A stretch of DNA of 11,546 bases from positions 1 through 11,546 of the forward strand of contig CAJVPJ010001189.1 in the NCBI GenBank assembly GCA_910592205.1, given 5' to 3'. The position numbers and the translations under genes are program-made. Shown piece by piece: positions 1 through 9,311 of the stretch. The stretch's first letter is position 1. Each line of letters begins with the position of its first letter. The notes beneath the pieces are model-generated. The model was not told the DNA's origin, ran no database searches, and saw only the letters and a program-made list of their open reading frames with translations. The DNA is from Paraglomus occultum. Taxonomy: Eukaryota > Glomeromycota > Glomeromycetes > Paraglomerales > Paraglomeraceae.

Positions 1-1171
1 GGTATTTTACGCGATAATATTGATTTTTCCGACAATAGTACCCGGGTCTTTTACAAAATCAGGCCTCAAAATTGCTGCTCGGGGGGTACTTTAGTCAAAG
101 AAATACGGTATTTTAGGTGACACTCATCTGAATTCCCTAGAAAAATAATTTTGGATGAACCAAAAAAGGTTAGGAATTGATGAACTTATAAAGGCAAACA
201 AGACGTTATGAAATTGTGTAAATTTCTCATAGTAATGTTTACCCCGATTACTATGTTACTCTGCCCTATGCGCACACTACTCTATGTCTATGTCCCCAAC
301 ACACCGTACCCCATGTACACACTACTCTATGTCCCCAACGCCCAAGTCACAACGTCATTACAGTATGGCTTCTTGTTTATGTAATTCAGCAAGCCCGAGT
401 TTGTCGCTCATTTGTATTGGAAAGTTACTAATCCTAATAATACTAACCGCGTTCCATTGAATTAACAATGGCAAGTCTGAAAGTCACGTGTTAAAAGTAT
501 AATTATTCGTTATAGGTTAATATTAATATTAGTATTAATAGAGTCTACTCTTTGTTCCCCACAAAACACGATTATCAGTATTCAAATTGCGTTTTCCTTA
601 ATCGTAATTCTACAATGAAACTAGGACGTGTATGAGGCTTATGTGTTTCATTTTCAGTATACCCTATTACAATCAAATTGTAAGTAGTTCGTTTCGCATG
701 TATGAGTACTTGAAACTGTATGGGATACGATATGACTTCACTCTGTTTATTTCAATTTCAAGGCATAGCCTATACGAACATCCTGTGTTTGCTTTTCAAT
801 TTGATTATACAGTATGTATATCTTCAACCTGTCTGGCACGTTTTATTCTATAAAGTTTAAGATTGAGATAACATTCTTTTTCATTTTCTGGTTATCAAAA
901 AAGTCAAATAACAATACAGAATCGTGTACACATTTGCGTTCAGGAACTTTCATTAGGTCGATATCGTGCAGATAAAGATCGAAATAGATGACTAGGAAAA
1001 GGATTAGTTCATTTCACCTGCGTTTTCTCTGCCGGATAAGGTGGTTAATATTGATGAACTAAGACAAAACGAAAATGTTTATACAAAACGTCTCATTCCA
1101 TCAGCAAGATTAGAGGCATTATTAAGCCTGAGTAGATAACATCTATTCACAGTTCGAATCATACCATCGTC
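1..1171. other. Left flank, no convincing gene
   Basis: This stretch lies downstream of the kinase gene's stop codon. The first 170 bases are less AT-rich than what follows and contain two copies of ggtatttta (1-9 and 108-116) and the palindrome acccgggt, which gives it a repeat-like look. From about 200 onward it is ordinary AT-rich spacer. Short open frames exist, for example 632-853 on the plus strand and 843-953 on the minus strand (36 codons), but they show no family motif and fit chance expectation. The kinase 3' UTR should occupy the right-hand part. Confidence 0.6.
273..339. repeat. Imperfect tandem duplication
   Basis: Two close copies of cacactactctatgt...ccccaac lie at 273-300 and 318-339. 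The first copy has an extra ctatgt, itself a repeat of the preceding six bases. This is a local slippage-type duplication in spacer DNA with no sign of function. Confidence 0.7.
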
Positions 1172-4151
1172 TTATTTATTCTCAGCTGCTATCAGTTCAT
1201 CATACGTCTGTAGAACAGTATGAATAAACTTTTCTGATATCCCTGGATTTTCTATTTCAGCATCCCCCAATGCTTTTGCTAAATTATCGATCGTATATCG
1301 TGCTCGTGCGGATGGTGCAAGACGACGAAGCTAATAATATGATACAAAATATTATATATCACAATAATAGCTAATAGCAATCATCTGCGATAGTTTATGG
1401 ACACGTACCTTCTCAATAGATGGCAGCATAACCTTTTCAAACACTTCAGGACCTGTTATAGTCCGAGAAGCATCGTCAGAGTAATAATCATAATCATCAA
1501 CTTCTTCGGAAAAGCCCATCTGTTTGATTGTACCACATTTTGCACCAATTGTACTCGGTGACTGTTCATAGGCATTAGATGACTGACATTAAATGAGGTT
1601 AGTCGTTCATGTATCAAAAATAACAATAGAAGAAGAAAAAGAAGGAACCCACCAATGAAGTCGAATTAACTCCAAGTCTTTGTTTCCCAGCTGCAGGACC
1701 GATAGTGCCATCCTCGAAGTACTCAGTTTCATCGTCACTAGATGTTGGAGAGGAAACTTGTTTTTTCATAGTACGGAAGTCCCAAGGTCCATAGTCACAT
1801 TCCTCTGGTTTTCTATGAAAGAAAAGAAAAGAAAAGAAAACCAATGATTAAAATTCAATATGAAAATAAGTATTTTATATTTGAGATTATGATAAATACC
1901 CGTTTTCATTAGAGTTTTCCTCCTCGTAATCCTGTTTATCATAACCATCAGCTACCCATTTTTCGTGCCTCTCAATTAGCTCTGTGAGATAGGACGTCTT
2001 CTTTGCACCTTTAATGAATTTGTATTTCAACAGATCTTTCGCAGTTGGTCTCTGTTCACAGTTTCATAGTTAGAATCAGCTGCATAAGCGTAAATCCTCA
2101 GATATGCGTTTAGTTAGATACTTTACAAGATTAGGATCTTTTTGTAAACAAGCTGAAACGAATTCTCGAAATGGTTTAGAGAAGTTTCCATCCAAAGTGG
2201 GAGGAGGATTCTTAGGGATTAGGAAGAGTACTTTCATTGGATGCAAATCGGCATGTGGCGGTTCTCCTTTGGCTAATTCAATGGCAGTTATACCCAGTGA
2301 CCAGATATCAGCCTAAGATCACATGAATCAGTAAACACGACCTCGGATATGAAATGTGAAATATGCATGACGTAATTACAAGATACCTTGAAATCATATC
2401 CGGATTGCTTGATGACTTCCGGGGCCATCCAGAACTGTAAGCATAGCAAGAGCGTTAGTCTCACGTGAATTCGGATGCATACAGATGAGTAGACTTACAG
2501 GCGTGCCAACGAACGTATTCTTCTTGTTCATCGTCGCAGTGATCTATATAATTGATGACAGCGTGTATAGACAAACATTGATAAGGACAATTCTAATTTC
2601 TGTTTATAAAATACTATATATGTGTCACATTATAAAAGTCATACGCACTTGTCCTGATACCCCGAAGTCGGCCAGTTTCACTGTTATTAAGATCACGTGA
2701 AAGAAATTAATAGTCAACATGGGTCTTTATCGTTGCCTAGTCATATTAGAAATCGTTTACCTTCGCCTGTTGCACATAGGAGAATATTCGCCGCTGTAAA
2801 CAATCCATTCTTGTCAGCTCAACGTTCTTGACTGGATGGTTGCTATCTTACAAATTTCCAAATTAGCGTATTTATCATTGCCAACCTTTAATGTCTATGA
2901 TTGACGATGATAACAATAACTTGACAGTTAGAACGTAAAACATCAAATGCAGGAATGTTAATGTATATATACAAAATAAACCGACCTCTGTGTAGTTTAT
3001 TTTCATTATGAAGATGCTCAAGTCCTTTGAGCAATTCTCTTAATATGATGGCTATATATTCTTCTTTAAAGGCGCCAGGCTTCACCTGTTAAATAAGCAG
3101 CTCATATATATTAAAGGTCTCGCAAAACTCATGAGTAGCCAATAATCTAATTACCAGTAATGTTTACTTATTCTTTCTAACTTCCCCGTAGATGGATATA
3201 GAGCTGTGTAATAGAATGCTATGCCACAAATGTAATACTTACCAAATCGGAACAAGAACCACCGGAACAATATTCCATGACAATCCATAGATGAGTATCT
3301 TTGAGATAGGCTCCATAGTATCTTCCGAAGATACGATAATGCCATCAGATATCTTAGATGAAGAGAACTATAATATTTCCCCCACCAGCATTAATTACCT
3401 TGTGAAATATGGTGAGTCCAATTGGGATAGTATAGCAATCTCCTGTTGAATATCTTCTATTTCATCTTCTGCCGCTTCAAGATCAATAATCTTAATGGCT
3501 ACAGGCATTTTCGAGCTCTTATCGAACCTAGAATATTATCAGATCAAACCAAAGAAAGGAAGAAGAAAATGGGAGGATGCAAATTTATACAGATTAATAC
3601 TATATGAAGGACTAAATTCGTTCATTGGGTGAATGGGATCCGCCATTTGAAATGCAAGTTTGCGAAAATTATATAATAACAGATGTTACAAATAATAGTA
3701 CTAACATAAAAAGCTAACACGAAATATTTGACATTGAATATTTTCGATAACCTTTTCGATCACCTTTGAATAATATGCAACCTCTTACCCTTTATACACT
3801 GCACCAAAAGATCCCTTGCCTATGAAGAACATAGATCGGTAATGCAAATATTAGATCACATATCATGTCCCCACTGCACTGGTGTTTCGTTTATTTTATC
3901 AGGTTTGATTGGAGTGAGATGATACTACGATATTCTGTCAGTACAATGTTCGTTGAAGCAATAAGACATACCTATCATGTCCTGCTTTACGTATAATTCC
4001 TCAGGATCCGTTTGTTTTGATGAGCCCTGCTGTGACTAATACGAATAAATAGTATTTTGATTATCAAAAGACATTATATTATGTAAAGTGATAGCGGTAC
4101 GGAAAGTAATTGCAATGGTAAGAATCATCATTATCATATATCATATACCAT
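1172..4151 (-). CDS. Ste20-family serine/threonine kinase, GCK-III subfamily
   Basis: This is a protein kinase of the germinal-centre III group, relatives of which act in STRIPAK, septation/SIN signalling and polarity. The exons, in transcript order, are 4151-4149, 4035-3972, 3819-3789, 3527-3399, 3321-3243, 3085-2986, 2894-2886, 2793-2761, 2680-2649, 2543-2499, 2434-2387, 2312-2127, 2051-1900, 1812-1653, 1582-1409 and 1330-1172. All introns are GT-AG, the phases agree, and the product has 467 residues. Visible motifs are the glycine loop GKGSFGAV (23-30), VAIK with Lys45, a likely helix-C Glu62 in QQEI, HRDIKAAN (134-141), DFG (154-156), NTFVGTPFWMAPE with likely activation Thr170, and ADIWSLG (192-198). 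The [10 protein letters not shown] segment and the NTFVGTP loop are typical of GCK-III. After the kinase domain (about 17-267) come acidic low-complexity stretches. The C-terminal helices contain PGIS (444-447), as in the CCM3-binding tail of animal members. In-frame TAG and TAA codons 39 and 36 nt upstream fix the start. The bases AATAAA overlap the stop codon and could serve in polyadenylation. Which fungal orthologue it matches is not resolved. Confidence 0.95.
2886..2894 (-). other. 9-nt microexon encoding the kinase catalytic-loop Asp-Ile-Lys
   Basis: The exon ACATTAAAG is preceded by atag and followed by the donor gttggc. It joins the last G of the exon ending at 2986 and the CG starting the exon at 2793 to give HRD-I-K-A-AN. 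Without it the model would read HRAAN, so the exact fit to the invariant HRDIKAAN sequence is the evidence. The donor is weaker than the GTAAG or GTATG donors of most neighbouring introns. The flanking introns are 91 and 92 nt. Confidence 0.9.
4149..4151 (-). other. Initiator exon consisting of ATG only
   Basis: The ATG is followed at once by the donor gtatat, and a 113-nt intron ends at ttag before the second coding exon (TCA CAG CAG...). No ATG occurs in the second exon before the kinase domain except the internal Met of KQDMI, and upstream in-frame stops rule out a longer N-terminus on this frame. The model is the simplest one, but a different 5' exon cannot be excluded without transcripts. 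Confidence 0.65.
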
Positions 4152-5971
4152 GATGTCTTTTTTCTGAGTAGGCGTTGGTTGAGTTTACTATTTGAAAATC
4201 AGACTCTAAAGGGGTGAAGAAATAACTTTGCACAAAATAATTTCGACTAACAATAAATAGTAGGTAACACATATTATTATTATTATTATTATGAAATGGG
4301 AATCACCATAAACTTCCGACGTCAGCGTGCTTTTCCAAGGAGAGCATATAATCAGCTTTGTAAATAGCATGGATTGATAATATAGAGTATTGTAACGAAT
4401 ATCAGTATGCATTGACTAAAAATATAACCAGTTAAATAGATGTTCTTTCGTTTTATTGCTTACACATCAGTAAATCTATGTAATGTCCTTGCACCATATG
4501 ATAAGAGAATGTTTTCTTCTTTATAGTAGCAAAAATGTATATTTTATTATCTATCATGTTGTCCGCATGCCACAGTATCGATCCAAAGTTTAATTGCGAG
4601 AATATTAACCTCTAGCAACCGTGTAACATAAAGCCCGCGTCCCTCGACATAATTACGCAAGGTTGACAGGGTTCAAAATCGTGCTTTATCTCCTAAATAA
4701 ATGCTAGCTAGATTCCATCATTGAAGAAGGGGTTGTAATGTTACGTTGGATTGTAATGACCTAAACTTAACGCCAAACTAAAAATTCGAAAGAGCGTAAG
4801 GTTCCTTAAAGAGAACTTGTCATGCGGGTAAGGAAACAACTTTTTCAAATGTTGTGTATGACTATATAGAGATTTGGACAACACACTAAATTCATAATAA
4901 AGATAGAAAAAATGTCCCCGAATTATGGACAAGCATTTTTTTCCAGATCAAAGAATTACGCAAGAAAGAGGCACGTTCGGAGGACTTTATTAACTTTCAA
5001 ATCTTAAATCTTGAAAAGAATGTCAAGTCACAGGTCTGACTAATAAAAACGCCAAGCTCCAAGTTAACATGGATCGAGCATCAAATATTGCGAAACCTGT
5101 TCTTACGCATGAGCAGTATCATGACCTAAAGATCATTGTAATTAATACCGCCAAAAAAGTTCGAGACAGTCAGCGTACTTAATCAGTTAATAGACATCCC
5201 AGTATCGACGTGTCGACAACGACGCAAACAATTGATTGTTTCTAGAATTTTTTTCTCGATGACAACCGGACCGGTTTGTGAAATTGTCTCCGTCGACATG
5301 TGAACGTACAACGTTTTCAGATATACTTTGGGCTAATTTGTCTCTCAGTATAGATTTAAATTCTCAGCCGCTTAAGTTGCAAGGATGAGTTCTCAAGAAA
5401 TATTGACCACTTCCGGTAGTCAAGATTATCATTCATCGTATTAACGGCCCTGGTTTAACACTTATCGCACCGAATAGCTTCTTCCCCGTTTGGGAAATGA
5501 AACAGCGAAGAAATTAAAAAAACGTTACCAAGTTGTACACGCCCATTGAACGTTTCGCCCGTAGAAGTCCATTAAAATCACATCATCATTTCGGTTAAAA
5601 GCTCGTATTAGTATAATATGCTATTTAATCATCGTACGTGGTAATTCAGAAAGTTCTTGCCGCCTGACTTTATTTCGAAAATTACAATAATTTTAAAACC
5701 AACTTGTTTCTTCCTTCATTTATACCTCTCATGAAAAATTACATGGTGTAACATTAGCATTACATTATGGCAGTAGGACGCTCGTAAACATTCTAACTAG
5801 CGCCTGATATTGCTACTATAAGATATTGGAATAGAAAGTTCGGATATAACATTAGCTTAATGAAAGTTTGGGATTATTTCTTCACTATTCATGCTAATGG
5901 TTTATTCGTATGTGTATTCTTGGAACATGCTGCAAATCACAACTCTTATTCATTATAAAAGTAAGAACGCC
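4152..5971. other. Intergenic region between the two minus-strand genes
   Basis: The right end must contain the 3' UTR of the BTB gene and the left end the promoter and 5' UTR of the kinase gene. No motif-bearing reading frame is visible. The part around 4990-5600 is slightly less AT-rich and holds short open stretches on both strands. One can be read as a two-exon plus-strand frame (5069-5174 joined to 5321-5388, 57 codons plus stop), but nothing in it is recognisable. No tRNA-like box A/box B pair was found. Confidence 0.6.
4273..4292. repeat. (ATT)n microsatellite
   Basis: There are six uninterrupted ATT units plus AT, about 120 bases upstream of the kinase start codon. It is likely in the kinase promoter or 5' UTR. 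Confidence 0.9.
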
Positions 5972-7381
5972 TCAGGTATGACGCTTAGAATACACTCCAA
6001 AGAATTCGAGACTCGATGAAAGCCTTCTATTTTCATTTCGAATACCTCTAACGCTAACCTGTTCATCTTCACTGATTTGATCTGTAAGTATTGCTTCCAT
6101 TGCGTCGTATATCTTCTGTGGCGAGAATAAACCCATTGGCTTGACCTATATATTGAATGAGTTAACATAAGATCTAAAATACATTGCAAGAGCTTTCAAT
6201 GTAATTCTTCTTGACGTGCATGTACCTCCTCGATTAAAGCCCTTGGTCCACAGTAAGACAAATCAATCCAGTCGAACATATTTCCGAACTCAATATTATC
6301 TCTTTGGGTAGAAATCCACTTTCCTAAGAATTTCACCACTTTTGCTTCAGCAGTAGTCTGACCCGCAATTCGATGTCTTTTCACCGGTAGATTACCATTT
6401 ATTCCTACTTCTGATCTTAGGCAATATTCCACTGTCTCCAATGACATCGTTTCCATTTTGAATACATGAAAATTCTTCTCACTTAGTCCATCTTGCGAAT
6501 GTAAGTACTCGAAGCACGTTTGAGCTAGATTATCATACCATGGCCATTTCGATGTCTTGCGAAATGAGCAAAAATGGTTGAGAAAAGGTACTATATTACT
6601 TGGCGAAAGGATTGATTTTATCTTGTTTGTTGCTAAATCCGTGAGGGCGGTGAGCTTCAAGAAGTACGCAAGGTAGACAAACGCACAAAAATTAGACGGT
6701 GACGCAATAATAGCATTCCATGTAAGAGTGCCTTTGTAGAAATAATAAATGATCGGTTTGAAGGCCTTTGAGAGAGCCTGAGGAGTTACATAGGCATAGT
6801 CAGAGGTGAAGTTGATGAGGGTTGTGAGGCGAACAATTTGGACGTTACATTGTTCAGTATCTAATAGAGAAAATTGTTAGATTTATTTAGACTTCACCAG
6901 TCTTTGTTCTACAGAAAAAATTATTACCAATATTCGCACCTGTTGAAATATTCTCCATATCGACAACATCCTCAATTGAGTCTAGTGATATTGAATCGAC
7001 GGAAATTACGGATGGACTGTCTACGGCAGTATTGCTATTCGGAACTTCGTTCGTAGCCTCATTCGTAACTTCATCATTTGATGCATCCGTTACATCATCC
7101 GTAGTTTTACCAGGACTTTTTGGTTCAAAATATTCTCTAAACAGTGGTGAGCGAGCGGCAAGGATACATCTGATCGATTATTGTGGTACATCAAAGTTAT
7201 TCGTTAGTACATAGGGCATTGATTATGTACAGAATACATTATTTTTTTTTTACTTGTGTGCTCGAATGTGTTCCTCATCGGGAAGGATGATGTCAACATC
7301 TGTGAACAGTCTATCCCGGAATAGACTGCCAATGTCCTCGAGCAATCGCTCGTAAAGCTTCACCATATCAGTCACCGACAT
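5972..7381 (-). CDS. BTB/POZ-BACK domain protein
   Basis: This is a probable substrate adaptor for Cullin-3 ubiquitin ligases or a BTB scaffold. The exons, in transcript order, are 7381-7254, 7169-6940, 6860-6226 and 6145-5972, with GT-AG introns of 84, 79 and 80 nt. The product has 388 residues. The N-terminal half of the BTB fold reads LFTDVDIILPDEEHIRAH (25-42) then KCILAARSPLFREYF (43-57), a classic BTB signature. An acidic, Ser/Thr/Asn-rich insert (about 58-119) follows, then the second half of the BTB with ALSKAFKPIIYYFYKG. A BACK-like helical region runs to about residue 350 and ends in IDLSYCGPRALIEEVKPMG and LFSPQKIY, matching the usual LIEEVRPxGL...SP pattern. No Kelch repeats or other C-terminal domain follow; the protein ends in a short polar tail. 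The ATG is the first codon of the BTB-encoding exon. Its partner substrate cannot be deduced. Confidence 0.92.
6941..7126 (-). other. Acidic insert inside the BTB domain, with degenerate coding repeat
   Basis: Residues 58-119 of the BTB protein are rich in Asp, Glu, Asn, Ser, Thr and Val and lie between the RSPLFREYF helix and the next BTB strand. Within it, 7037-7075 encodes a degenerate four-residue repeat (NDEV-TNEA-TNEV-PN) that is also visible at DNA level as copies of ttcgt(a/t)... on the plus strand. This suggests expansion by slippage. Its end coincides with the exon 2 donor, so retention of part of intron sequence as coding is an alternative, but the frame is clean throughout. Confidence 0.75.
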
Positions 7382-7424
7382 CCTATTGCAAGCTGAATGA
7401 TTCGCGCAATTCAATGGTGCACTG

Positions 7425-7435
7425 TTATATATAAT
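7425..7435 (-). promoter_or_regulatory. Candidate TATA box of the BTB gene
   Basis: On the minus strand the sequence reads attatatataa, ending about 44 bases before the ATG. The position fits a short-leader core promoter, but AT-rich spacers contain such strings by chance and no initiator is recognisable. Confidence 0.3.
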
Positions 7436-8000
7436 GGCTACGGAGACTTTCGAGTAGAGATGTCTTCTTCATTTGGATGATCAAAAACCCGAATTTGTCT
7501 CCCACATTTGGATAACGCGTAGTTGATCATTCACACGGGCTAACGATATTAATATGATCTATCAGGATTGTAACAATGGAGAGATAAACCAGTACATAGG
7601 AAATGCATTCGTAAATCCTTAACGCCTCGAATATTTAGTTGTACACAGGTTTGTTGATACGGCATACTGTACTGATAGATTAAAAATTGATTATCGTTAT
7701 CAGTAAACAGATGATTCTGTAATAGGTGTTAGTAAGTGTTTACCTAAGCAATCTTTTATACATATTATACCGCTGGTTGTATGATAATATGATAGATTTG
7801 CTCATTAGTAAGAGGTTACCTGAATTCGGTTCTGAAAGAAATTTGTATAATAGAAAGAAATAATATTAGTAGAGGATTTCATGAAAATATGGTTCAGAAT
7901 AATCCATTGACTTTCAGTCTTCGAGTATGTCGTATATCAACCAATGCAGCCCAAAGTTGTATGTTACCATCAAATTGTATCTGTCTCTAATTAATTAACT

Positions 8001-8001
8001 C

Positions 8002-8048
<47 letters not shown>
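8001..8048 (+). repeat. (CAA)16 microsatellite
   Basis: There are sixteen perfect CAA units. They are followed after six bases by an ATG opening a 26-codon frame. The tract itself is not within a longer reading frame that I can support. Confidence 0.97.
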
Positions 8049-8049
<1 letters not shown>

Positions 8050-8054
8050 ACAAA

Positions 8055-8135
8055 ATGAGCAAAAATTACAAACCCCCGCTATTATTCACCATTCGCCGAT
8101 TGGTGCTTATCAGCGTTTTATTGCTTTATTATTAG
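8055..8135 (+). CDS. Doubtful 26-residue ORF directly after the CAA tract
   Basis: The frame begins six bases after the (CAA)16 run and encodes a short basic start (MSKNYKPP) followed by a mostly hydrophobic segment with Leu, Ile and Val, ending in LLLYY and TAG. It could be a signal-anchor-like peptide or the first exon of a gene, but no supported downstream exon was found. I do not recognise it. A CAA-rich untranslated leader is known to favour translation in other systems, which is why I list it, but chance is the more likely explanation. Confidence 0.12.
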   Translation: MSKNYKPPLLFTIRRLVLISVLLLYY

Positions 8136-8216
8136 AGCAAACCAGCGGCAAGCTGCCTTTTTGGTTGGTTCCCATATGAAGTCTCTACGCTCGGACAAAA
8201 TACATGTCTTGGAAAA

Positions 8217-8387
8217 TCATTCAAGTCTCCTATTTTTTTGGTTATACTCGTAATAAAATTGACCGATATTATAATAATAAGGCTTTCCGTGAAATTTCTT
8301 CATATTAATGCCATCTACACTCGTAAACGTGGGTTGACTATCATTCAAACGCAAAAGAGCAAAACGTGTCTTTTGCTCAAACATCAT
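8217..8387 (-). CDS. Doubtful 56-residue ORF
   Basis: The frame starts at tandem ATG codons (8387 and 8384) and ends in TGA. The composition is balanced, with charged residues and aromatic clusters (YYYN and FYYEYN), more protein-like than most AT-rich chance frames. A stop lies in frame about 14 codons upstream of the first ATG, with an intervening acaag that could be a splice acceptor, so it could be a last exon. No family is recognised. Confidence 0.15.
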   Translation of the reverse strand: MMFEQKTRFALLRLNDSQPTFTSVDGINMKKFHGKPYYYNIGQFYYEYNQKNRRLE

Positions 8388-9050
8388 TATATTGCTATCT
8401 TTGGATAAGTCGAACTTCTTCAGCAAGCTTGTTTACGGGAATTTTGTAACATAAACATCATATCAACGTATTTCACTTGCAATAAATTTGTTTAGAATTA
8501 ACCGTCAGGAAGATTAAATTTGGCCAAAGTTAACGAGTTCTCTAAATTCTCTTTATAAAAATGTGATAAAGATAATGCAAAAAAAAAAAAAGATCAAACA
8601 GTAAATATCGCCTTTTTAAAATAAAAAAAAACAACAAACTTCTACAAACTTCTTAATTCTAAAAAGATAAAACAAATTTGTTTTTCAAAACGAAACCGAC
8701 ATCATTTCTTTAGCCGGTTGCATTGTAAGACTTCGTTTGTGCAAATACGGAGATGACCTCTGGTTAAAATGAGAGAATAATGTTGAACAAAAATGATCTC
8801 TATTAAATAGCTGATAGTGCAGTTTATGTCGAACGATGCATACATGTCAACAATAGTCTAAAATTAGATGCAGGTTATAATTTTATATATTCTTTATAGC
8901 TTTACACAATTACTTATTCGCTTCTTCAAATTTGCTTCATCATACCGATAAAGTAGTCACCATAAAGCATGTCATCGAAATAATCAAACGCAGCGCCTCG
9001 AGCAAATTTCAGCAAGTCGTCGTTGGAATCAAATCGTTGTCTTATCCACA

Positions 9051-9311
9051 ATGACTGTCATGAACGAGTTAATTGTTTTTCTTTTCATACATATAGTTAG
9101 TATTATTTTGGTTGACGTTATCGCAAAAATCCCGGCTTGCAATTTTGATGTTACATTCCAATCTAACAGTGAGAGCCAAGACAACGACTGCATTTCCATT
9201 GTATTAGATTGCCGTACGTCGGCGGTCTGCGATAAACAATTTCTTGACTTATACTGGGATATGGAAAGAAAGAATAATAGAAAAACAAAGAAAATAATCA
9301 AATTAAACTGA
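9051..9311 (+). CDS. Candidate small secreted cysteine-containing protein
   Basis: This 86-codon frame begins ccacaATGAC, a good context, and is the first ATG after an in-frame stop about 35 codons upstream. Residues 7-25 are hydrophobic (Leu, Ile, Val and Phe) and end in VIA before Lys26, resembling a signal peptide with cleavage after Ala25. The predicted mature part of about 61 residues is polar and has four cysteines (30, 47, 54, 60), with a basic C-terminus rich in Lys and Arg. Small secreted proteins of this shape are common in plant-associated fungi and some are effectors, but function here is inference only. The minus strand is also open over much of the same region, so the coding strand is not certain. 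No known family is recognised. Confidence 0.35.
   Translation: MTVMNELIVFLFIHIVSIILVDVIAKIPACNFDVTFQSNSESQDNDCISIVLDCRTSAVCDKQFLDLYWDMERKNNRKTKKIIKLN

Larger units (their letters stand above)
7382..9050. other. Gene-poor spacer upstream of the BTB gene
   Basis: This holds the BTB gene's promoter side. It contains the (CAA)16 tract described separately, a run of 13 A at 8579-8591, two copies of catttggat near 7469 and 7503, and short open frames without recognisable motifs. At 8926-9053 the composition is less AT-rich and the minus strand is open as a possible terminal exon (see findings). Confidence 0.55.

Noticed and set aside
632-853. Plus-strand ORF of 73 codons
   Set aside because: It is dominated by Tyr, Phe, Ser and Ile with no motif, consistent with chance in AT-rich DNA.
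1152-1160. GTTCGAATC, a match to the tRNA box B
   Set aside because: The flanking bases do not form a T-arm stem and no box A or acceptor stem is present.
2104-2316. Plus-strand ORF of 70 codons
   Set aside because: It lies antisense to kinase exon 12, which has clear kinase-domain sequence.
2485-2700. Plus-strand ORF of 71 codons
   Set aside because: It is antisense to kinase exons 9 and 10 and the intron between them.
4206-4412. Minus-strand ORF of 68 codons upstream of the kinase
   Set aside because: It includes the ATT microsatellite as a poly-Ile run and ends before the kinase start, with in-frame stops between; it is likely promoter or 5' UTR sequence.
6874-7214. Two overlapping plus-strand ORFs
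   Set aside because: They are shadows of exon 2 and its flanking introns in the BTB gene.
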